The notes beneath the pieces were generated by a model. That model had not been told where the DNA came from, made no database searches, and worked only from the letters and a program-made list of their open reading frames with translations. Made by a program: the position numbers and the translations under genes. DNA of 12,315 bases. Source: Candidatus Latescibacterota bacterium (GTDB lineage Bacteria; Latescibacterota; MVCY01). The stretch's first letter is position 1. Each line of letters starts with the position of its first letter. The stretch lies in assembly GCA_030629295.1 (NCBI GenBank), contig DAOVPH010000020.1, forward strand, positions 1-12,315. The letters are read 5' to 3'. This document shows positions 7,707-12,315 of the stretch, in pieces.

Positions 7707-7864
7707 GCACAAAATAGGACAAGAGCAGGAACCCGCTATTTTCTTATGATTAGCTCCAAAATGGGACGTTGGTTGAAAAGTAACCCAAGACATCCACCAG
7801 GAATAAACCCAAAAACATCTGTATCTTAAAGTCTTTGCAGTAGGTTGTTTTCTCTGTTTGTTTA

Positions 7865-7893
7865 AATGTAACTGAAATCCCCATCGGTGTCAA
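7865..7893 (-). promoter_or_regulatory. Weaker second candidate promoter toward uppS
   Basis: Minus-strand TTGACA (7893-7888) and TACATT (7870-7865) are 17 nt apart. If real, it would give a leader of about 200 nt before uppS. The TTGACA is part of the left copy of the 13-nt direct repeat, so the match may instead reflect that repeat. Low confidence. Confidence 0.25.
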
Positions 7894-7937
7894 TAGAAAT
7901 CTGCATTCTCTGGCAAGGTCTGCTATCGGCGTCAATA
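7883..7937. repeat. Pair of 13-nt direct repeats, 42 bp apart
   Basis: ATCGGTGTCAATA at 7883-7895 and ATCGGCGTCAATA at 7925-7937 differ at one base. Start-to-start spacing is 42 bp, about four turns of B-DNA, so two bound proteins would lie on the same face. This would suit a regulator of the divergent genes, but only two copies are seen and chance cannot be excluded. Confidence 0.45.
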
Positions 7938-8021
7938 CCTGTAGTCATCCTGTGGGAGGAAAGAGAAGTTCCAAAATGCAGTTTTAGGGTTGTTTTTCAT
8001 ACTCCGGGGGGTAATTACTTC

Positions 8022-8050
8022 TTGCCAGCAGATGCTGCTGCTATTATATT
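8022..8050 (+). promoter_or_regulatory. Predicted sigma-70-type promoter of the URO-D-like gene
   Basis: TTGCCA (8022-8027) and TATATT (8045-8050) are separated by exactly 17 nt, with five of six matches in each hexamer. Transcription would begin near 8057, giving a leader of about 54 nt before ATG 8111. The spacer contains a perfect inverted repeat (8026-8040). Confidence 0.6.
8026..8040. repeat. Inverted repeat inside the promoter spacer (possible operator)
   Basis: CAGCAG-ATG-CTGCTG is a perfect 6+3+6 inverted repeat. It starts at the last bases of the -35 element and ends five bases before the -10. Such a place is typical for a repressor operator, but no regulator gene is present in the window and the motif does not match an operator I recognise. 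Confidence 0.4.
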
Positions 8051-8110
8051 GAAGATAATTTTATGCTATTTACCCAGACTTCAACCAAAAACAAGGAGGT
8101 TTATACTCTG

Positions 8111-9238
8111 ATGACACCCCGGGAAAGATTTCGAGAGGCGCTTTTGTTCGGTAGCCCGGACAAGATACCCTTCAGCCCTGGAGGACCACGGGAATCCACT
8201 TTAGCTGTCTGGCACCAGCAAGGACTGCTCCAGGGAAGAGACTACTACCAGGTGTTGTTGGAAATCTTAGGGATAGACCCTGGACCTACCCAGGCTAAGG
8301 TGAGCTTAGATGTCTCTTTCAAGATGATTCCGCAGTTTGAAGAGAAGGTTTTAGAACACAAAGACGGCCATTACATTGTCCGGGATTGGATGGGAGCTAT
8401 CACTGAGATATCAGACGAGTATGACTACACTTATATCCGTTCGGCTAAGGATTTTGTCACCCGTAAATGGCACAAATTCCCAGTCGAAGATCGAAAGGAC
8501 TGGGAAGAGATGAAAAAACGCTATCTGCCCGATACACCAGGGCGTTTTCCAGAAGATTTCAAGCAACGATGTGAAGCCTTACAGGAAAGAGAGTATGTTG
8601 TCAGTCTTGGTGTCAACGGGCCTTTCTGGCAGTTACGAGAGTGGTGTGGTTTCGAAAATCTCTGTATGTTAGTGATTGAGGATCCAGATTTTGTCCAGGA
8701 AATGATCGACCACTGGACTGATTTCGTTTCTCGGACTATGGCCCCTATTCTGGAGAATGTTGAACTCGATTATATATGCATCTCTGAGGATATGGCCTAC
8801 AAAGAGCACAGTATGATCTCGCCCCGAATGGTGCGAAAATTCCTACTGCCCACTTACCAGCGCTGGGTTTCAGAACTCAAAGAAGGCGGCTGTCCTATTG
8901 TTTCGTTAGATTCGGACGGTTACATCGGGGAATTAATCCCCATCTGGATTGAGGCGGGGATAAATTGCTGTCTGCCTATGGAGGTAGCTGCAGGCAATGA
9001 CATCGTCGAGTATCGCAGACTCTACGGCAAAAAGATGGCTTACCAGGGTGGAATTGACAAACGAGCTATTGCCAAGGGAGGAAAGGTAATACGGCAGGAG
9101 CTGATGCGACAGGTGCCGCCGTTGCTGGAGGAAGGCGGATTTATCCCCGGTTGCGATCATGGGGTTCCTCCCGATATCTCCTGGCCCAACTATGTAGAAT
9201 ACTCGCGACTGCTGGCTCAGTTGACCGGCTGGATATAG
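8111..9238 (+). CDS. Uroporphyrinogen decarboxylase (URO-D) superfamily protein, function unknown
   Basis: 375 residues with a URO-D/methyltransferase TIM-barrel character: the opening TPRERFREALLFGSPDKIP, and later blocks ISEDMAYKEHSMISPRM (224-240), SLDSDG (265-270), PMEVAAGND (289-297), GGIDKRA (313-319) and CDHGVPPDISWPNY (348-361). It lacks the N-terminal RxPxWxMRQAGR motif of true HemE, and where MtaA/MtbA-type methyltransferases carry a zinc-binding HxC it has SLDSDG, so neither heme synthesis nor canonical CoM methyl transfer is supported. Close relatives are widespread in environmental bacteria and are usually unassigned. ATG 8111 is preceded by AGGAGG 11 nt upstream; an upstream in-frame ATG at 8063 is rejected because it lies at the predicted transcript start and has no ribosome-binding site. 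Neighbouring sugar-phosphate genes hint at carbohydrate catabolism; this is inference. Confidence 0.85.
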   Translation: MTPRERFREALLFGSPDKIPFSPGGPRESTLAVWHQQGLLQGRDYYQVLLEILGIDPGPTQAKVSLDVSFKMIPQFEEKVLEHKDGHYIVRDWMGAITEISDEYDYTYIRSAKDFVTRKWHKFPVEDRKDWEEMKKRYLPDTPGRFPEDFKQRCEALQEREYVVSLGVNGPFWQLREWCGFENLCMLVIEDPDFVQEMIDHWTDFVSRTMAPILENVELDYICISEDMAYKEHSMISPRMVRKFLLPTYQRWVSELKEGGCPIVSLDSDGYIGELIPIWIEAGINCCLPMEVAAGNDIVEYRRLYGKKMAYQGGIDKRAIAKGGKVIRQELMRQVPPLLEEGGFIPGCDHGVPPDISWPNYVEYSRLLAQLTGWI

Positions 9239-9439
9239 AAGCCACTTGAAGGGGGCCAGTTTGTTTACTACCATAAGCATAAAATTGTTTGCACTGTACA
9301 TAGAAGTGCATCAAAATTTGAGAAGTGTTCAGCTAAGATGATTTAAACTATGTTGTGCCCTCAGTAGTATTAGCTTAGCGGCTTTTAGCAAAAGATTATC
9401 GAGAGCAAACGGCAACCTTTAAAGACAGAGGAGGTTTTC

Positions 9440-10180
9440 ATGCAGATTCAGGTATTTGAGGGTAAACAGCAGATGGCTCAAGCGGCTGCCTGTAAAGCGG
9501 CGGAATTACTGACGGAAATTTTGAATAAAAAAGGCACAGCCACTTTTATCGTTGCTACCGGCGCATCGCAGTTTGAGTTTCTGGAGAATCTCACCGCCGT
9601 TCCCTCAATCGAGTGGGCAAAGACCGTTATGTTTCACCTGGATGAATATGTGGGACTTTCAGAATCCCACCCCGCCAGTTTCCGCCGCTATTTGAAGGAA
9701 AAGCTGATCAACAAGGTCCATCCTGGCACTGTTCATTTAGTCCGTGGCGATTCTTCAGATCCTGAGGCAGAGTGTCGCAGGCTCAATGAAATGATATCTG
9801 GCTATGTCGTTGATGTGACTTTTGTGGGCATCGGGGAGAATGGTCACCTTGCTTTTAATGATCCACCAGCAGATTTTCAGACTGAGAAGCCCTATATTGT
9901 GGTAGAATTGGACCAGGCTTGTCGTCGGCAGCAATTAGGAGAAGGATGGTTTACCGGCCTCGAAGATGTGCCTAAGCAAGCCATTTCTATGTCCATAAGG
10001 CAAATTATGAAGTCGAAGGCTATTGTCTGCACCGTCCCAGACAAGAGAAAGGCACAGGCTGTTAAACACTGCCTGGAGGAGGAGATTTCTCCCCGGCATC
10101 CAGCCTCCATATTGAGAGAACATCCAAACGCATTTCTCTACTTAGACAGAGATGCAGCTTCCCTGCTCAAAGAGAAATAG
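9440..10180 (+). CDS. nagB: Glucosamine-6-phosphate deaminase family protein (NagB-like)
   Basis: 246-residue member of the NagB/6-phosphogluconolactonase superfamily. NagB proper converts glucosamine 6-phosphate to fructose 6-phosphate and ammonia. FHLDEYVGL (D68, equivalent to E. coli D72) and GIGENGHLAFNDPP (131-143) place it nearer to NagB than to Pgl, whose motif is GxDGHTASLFP. Relative to E. coli NagB, D141 is N134 and E148 is D141, while the ring-opening His is kept as H136. A second conserved block runs QQLGEGWF (164-171), then AISMSIRQIM (181-190) and SPRHPASIL (217-225). These features mark a NagB-like subgroup whose substrate may differ. The start ATG has AGGAGG 5 nt upstream, which is excellent. 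A 201-bp gap separates it from the URO-D-like gene; no convincing own promoter is seen. Confidence 0.85.
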   Translation: MQIQVFEGKQQMAQAAACKAAELLTEILNKKGTATFIVATGASQFEFLENLTAVPSIEWAKTVMFHLDEYVGLSESHPASFRRYLKEKLINKVHPGTVHLVRGDSSDPEAECRRLNEMISGYVVDVTFVGIGENGHLAFNDPPADFQTEKPYIVVELDQACRRQQLGEGWFTGLEDVPKQAISMSIRQIMKSKAIVCTVPDKRKAQAVKHCLEEEISPRHPASILREHPNAFLYLDRDAASLLKEK

Positions 10181-10206
10181 ACCATCCCTACAGGTAGAGA
10201 AAATCC

Positions 10207-10235
10207 TTGACAATCAGTATCCGTAGGGGTATATT
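10207..10235 (+). promoter_or_regulatory. Strong predicted sigma-70-type promoter of the PfkB-family kinase gene
   Basis: A perfect TTGACA (10207-10212) and TATATT (10230-10235) are separated by exactly 17 nt. This is the best promoter match in the window. The transcript would start near 10242, leaving a leader of about 93 nt before ATG 10335. Confidence 0.65.
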
Positions 10236-10269
10236 TAATCGACCACACTAACAAGGCGACGTTGTGGGA

Positions 10270-10285
10270 GAGGGCTTCTACCCTC
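10270..10285 (+). other. Small hairpin in the kinase leader
   Basis: GAGGG (10270-10274), a six-base loop, then CCCTC (10281-10285). No U-run follows, so it is not a terminator. It lies between the predicted transcript start and the ribosome-binding site and may only be a leader structure. Confidence 0.3.
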
Positions 10286-10334
10286 GATATCCTCTGTACT
10301 GCTAACTCGTGATTCCTCTGATTGCGGAGTGGGG

Positions 10335-11288
10335 ATGAAAGATGTCATAGGCTTAGGGGCGTTAAATCTCGACTTGATCTACCGAGTACCAGAGGATTTG
10401 TTCCCAGGAAATATCCAACCTGGGATTGAAGTTCTGGGAGAGACTGAGCAACTTGAGTCTATTCTGCAATTAGTTAGGAAAGTAGGTAAACTTGAGGATA
10501 AAAGCGGTGGTGGTTCTGCTGCTAATACTATAAGTGCCCTTTCTCGAATGGGTTTTGATACTGGATATGTGGGGAAAATAGGGAATGATCCTGAGGGAAG
10601 TTTTCTTCTCAAAAGTTTGAAAGGAGTTGACACCAGTAGGATTCGAAACGGGAAACAAACAGGCGTGTGTATCTCCTTATTGAGCGAAAGCGGTGAAAGG
10701 GCACTTCTGATCTTTCCCCACAGCAATGATTGCTTGACCTACAACGAAGTGGATATGAAATACATCGCTAACACCCGCTTTCTTCACCTAAGTTCTTTTG
10801 CCGGAGATATTCCCTTTTATGTTCAACGGAGGGTGATTGAAGATATTCCCCCTGGATTGACGGTCAGTTTCGATCCAGGGGAATTTTATGCCCGAAGGGG
10901 TCACGAGCAGCTTCTGCCGTTTCTGAGGCGCAGTTTCGTGGTTTTTCTGACCCGAAAGGAGGTCGAGCTTCTAACCGGCGAGCACTACAAAGCCGGCTGC
11001 CGAAAGCTAATGGAATACGGCACAGAAGTGGTGGCGTGTAAATTGGCGGAACAAGGCTCCTATGTCCTCTCCGCAGAACAAGAGATCCAGACCGCGGCAG
11101 AACAAACAGAGGTGGTGGACAAGACAGGGGCTGGAGATGTATTTGACGCCGGATTTTTGGCTGGACTACTATTTAAGAAACCCCTGGAGATCTGTGCCCT
11201 ACTTGCTAACAAAGCAGCTGCCCTCAGCTTAACCGCACACGGGAGGCAGAATTATCCGGACATAGGGTTTCTTGCCCGGGTACTTTGA
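10335..11288 (+). CDS. PfkB / ribokinase family carbohydrate kinase
   Basis: ATP-dependent sugar or nucleoside kinase of the PfkB family, 317 residues. The N-terminus MKDVIGLGALNLDLIYRVP is the family's first strand with its substrate-contacting Asp. PfkB signature 1 is SGGGSAANTISALSRMG (57-73) followed by GYVGKIGNDPEG. Signature 2 is DKTGAGDVFDAGFLAGL (262-278), with catalytic base D268 and the GAGD anion hole. FDPGEFYARRG (179-189) is the usual middle block. The substrate cannot be read from sequence; fructose, ribose, adenosine and amino-sugar kinases share these motifs. Translation more likely begins at ATG 10335, with GGAG 5 nt upstream, than at GTG 10329, which overlaps the GGAG. It has its own strong promoter and lies 154 nt behind the NagB-like gene. 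No terminator is visible after it. Confidence 0.88.
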   Translation: MKDVIGLGALNLDLIYRVPEDLFPGNIQPGIEVLGETEQLESILQLVRKVGKLEDKSGGGSAANTISALSRMGFDTGYVGKIGNDPEGSFLLKSLKGVDTSRIRNGKQTGVCISLLSESGERALLIFPHSNDCLTYNEVDMKYIANTRFLHLSSFAGDIPFYVQRRVIEDIPPGLTVSFDPGEFYARRGHEQLLPFLRRSFVVFLTRKEVELLTGEHYKAGCRKLMEYGTEVVACKLAEQGSYVLSAEQEIQTAAEQTEVVDKTGAGDVFDAGFLAGLLFKKPLEICALLANKAAALSLTAHGRQNYPDIGFLARVL

Positions 11289-11375
11289 ATTGGAAGCTCT
11301 ATCCTAACATGATAACTAAGTATCTGTAAAATAATGTAGTTTGAGACCTAATCCTTATCTGGGAAAGGAGGCAAA

Positions 11376-12299
11376 ATGAGACTCTCTCACATCATCCGAG
11401 CCCAGCAATTCAACCGGGACATACTGGCGGAGGTTTTCTCCACCGCCAAAGAGATGGAGGAGATAGTGAAACAGGGCGGTTCTGATATGTTGCAGCGCAA
11501 GATAATGGCGACTGTTTTTTATGAGCCGTCGACCAGGACACGGCTCTCTTTCGAGTCGGCTATGCGAAAATTGGGCGGGGAAGTGATAACTACCGAAAAC
11601 GCCAGAGAATTCTCCTCTGCTGCCAAGGGAGAAACCTTAGAAGATACTGTGCGGATAGTGGACAGCTACGCCGATGTGATTGTGCTGCGCCACTACGAAA
11701 GCGGTGCCGCCGAAAGGGCAGCCAGTGTCTCCAGTGTTCCCATAATCAACGCTGGCGACGGCCCAGGTCAGCACCCCACCCAGTCTCTGCTGGACCTTTA
11801 CACCATAGAGAAGGAGATAGGCCATTTGGTGGGGCTGGCCATCGCTATGGTGGGAGACCTGACCAACGGGCGAACAGTGCGATCCCTCTGTTATCTTTTA
11901 GCTAAATTCAACGATGTGAAGATCTACTTCGTGGCCCCAGAAATGGTGAAGATGAAAAAGGACATCAAGGACTACCTGAGGGAACACAATGTCACCTTCG
12001 CTGAAGAGAGCGACCTTAAGGCGGTAGCTCCTAAGGTGGATGTAATCTACCAAACTCGCATCCAGAAAGAGCGATTCGGCGATAGGACAGAGGACTACGA
12101 AAAGGCCAAAGGCCAGTACATTATAGACAAAAGCATCTTAGATATTATGAGAAAAGACGCTATCATTATGCACCCTCTGCCCCGAGTGGACGAAATCAGA
12201 CCGGAGGTGGATGCCGATCCTCGAGCTGCTTATTTCCGCCAGGCCCAAAATGGCTTATACACCAGAATGGCGCTTCTAAAGATGGTCTTACTGGGTTAA
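11376..12299 (+). CDS. pyrB: Aspartate carbamoyltransferase catalytic subunit
   Basis: Joins carbamoyl phosphate and aspartate to N-carbamoyl-aspartate, the committed step of de novo pyrimidine synthesis. 307 residues, the normal catalytic-chain length. The carbamoyl-phosphate loop STRTR is at 52-56. S80 and K84 lie in the mobile loop (FSSAAKGE) that enters the neighbouring active site. R105, HPTQ (133-136) and the aspartate-binding MHPLPRVDEI (265-274) are all present. The C-terminal DPRAAYFRQAQNGLYTRMAL (281-300) is typical. The start ATG has AAAGGAGG 4 nt upstream. No pyrI, pyrC or attenuator is visible inside the window; the next gene lies beyond the edge. The 87-bp gap from the kinase gene has no clear promoter, so readthrough from upstream or a weak promoter is possible. 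Confidence 0.97.
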   Translation: MRLSHIIRAQQFNRDILAEVFSTAKEMEEIVKQGGSDMLQRKIMATVFYEPSTRTRLSFESAMRKLGGEVITTENAREFSSAAKGETLEDTVRIVDSYADVIVLRHYESGAAERAASVSSVPIINAGDGPGQHPTQSLLDLYTIEKEIGHLVGLAIAMVGDLTNGRTVRSLCYLLAKFNDVKIYFVAPEMVKMKKDIKDYLREHNVTFAEESDLKAVAPKVDVIYQTRIQKERFGDRTEDYEKAKGQYIIDKSILDIMRKDAIIMHPLPRVDEIRPEVDADPRAAYFRQAQNGLYTRMALLKMVLLG

Positions 12300-12312
12300 C
12301 CCCAAATTTGGG
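12293..12312. repeat. Two overlapping palindromes at the pyrB stop
   Basis: GGGTTAACCC (12293-12302) contains the TAA stop of pyrB, and CCCAAATTTGGG (12301-12312) follows and shares two bases with it. The right one could form a four-pair stem with an AATT loop. The window ends three bases later, so it cannot be judged whether a terminator or operator follows. Confidence 0.4.
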
Positions 12313-12315
12313 AAA

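Larger units (their letters stand above)
7654..8110. other. Divergent intergenic region without a supported gene
   Basis: 457 bp between the starts of uppS (minus) and the URO-D-like gene (plus). It holds outward-facing candidate promoters near both ends, a 13-nt direct repeat and a 15-bp palindrome. Short open frames in both directions lack ribosome-binding sites and recognisable products. I see no tRNA, known riboswitch or clear Rho-independent terminator here. Confidence 0.7.

Noticed and set aside
7654..7722. A 23-residue N-terminal extension of UppS from TTG 7722
   Set aside because: It has no ribosome-binding site, overlaps the predicted promoter and goes beyond the normal family start. 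ATG 7653 has AGAGG at good spacing.
7750..7935. A 61-codon minus-strand open frame in the divergent region
   Set aside because: It starts with TTG, has no Shine-Dalgarno, shows no family motif, and its opening lies in the direct repeat.
8063..8110. A 16-residue N-terminal extension of the URO-D-like protein from ATG 8063
   Set aside because: It lies about 6 nt from the predicted transcript start and has no Shine-Dalgarno. The family opening TPRERF begins right after ATG 8111.
7887..8111. A 74-codon plus-strand open frame ending in TGATG against the URO-D-like start
   Set aside because: The overlap looks like translational coupling, but there is no ribosome-binding site at GTG 7887 and the promoter at 8022-8050 lies inside it.
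8111..9238. HemE (uroporphyrinogen decarboxylase of heme synthesis)
   Set aside because: The N-terminal MRQAGR-type motif is absent and the conserved blocks belong to a different URO-D subgroup. No heme genes are nearby.
9290..9310. TGCAC...GTGCA inverted repeat in the gap before the NagB-like gene, considered as a terminator
   Set aside because: It has only five pairs with an 11-nt loop and no following T-run.
9239..9439. An own promoter for the NagB-like gene
   Set aside because: Only hexamer pairs with about four matches each were found, for example TTGAAG-N17-TACCAT, which is not better than chance in A/T-rich DNA.

Overview
The window comes from a bacterial chromosome. It carries nine genes on the minus strand and four on the plus strand, which diverge from a gene-free stretch at about 7654-8110. 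I cannot name the phylum. An NfnAB-type electron-bifurcating transhydrogenase points to an anaerobic or fermentative metabolism. Dxr shows that isoprenoids are made by the MEP pathway. The two-PDZ form of RseP resembles that of diderm bacteria more than the one-PDZ form of Bacillus and Clostridium. An uncultivated anaerobic lineage would fit, but that is a guess. There are no rRNA or tRNA genes, insertion sequences, CRISPR arrays or phage genes.

Minus strand, in order of transcription: uppS, cdsA, dxr, rseP, ndk, nfnA, nfnB, a DUF177/YceD gene, and rpmF, which runs off the left edge. The first four form the widely conserved envelope block: undecaprenyl diphosphate for wall carriers, CDP-diacylglycerol for phospholipids, MEP for isoprenoids, and a membrane site-2 protease. 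They are packed very tightly (7 nt gap, GTGA overlap, 11 nt gap, 11 nt gap to ndk). Ndk and the two Nfn subunits follow, then the conserved yceD-rpmF pair. A TTGACT-N17-TATGTT promoter lies just upstream of uppS. A second candidate promoter (TTGACA-N16-TATTTT) lies in the 191-nt gap between nfnA and nfnB, so nfnB-yceD-rpmF may be transcribed partly on its own.

Plus strand: a URO-D-superfamily protein that is neither HemE nor a typical corrinoid methyltransferase, a NagB-family sugar-phosphate deaminase/isomerase with two changed catalytic positions, a PfkB/ribokinase-family sugar kinase, and pyrB (aspartate carbamoyltransferase). The URO-D gene and the kinase gene each have a near-consensus sigma-70-type promoter, so this side looks like adjacent units and not one tight operon. 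The first three genes may take part in one sugar or amino-sugar pathway, but that rests only on proximity. pyrB opens de novo pyrimidine synthesis and is a housekeeping gene.

Most of the window is ordinary core metabolism. The parts worth a second look are the URO-D/NagB-like/PfkB trio, a 15-bp palindrome inside the URO-D promoter, a 13-nt direct repeat spaced 42 bp apart in the divergent region, the active-site changes in the NagB-like protein and in Dxr, and the promoter between the two Nfn subunit genes.
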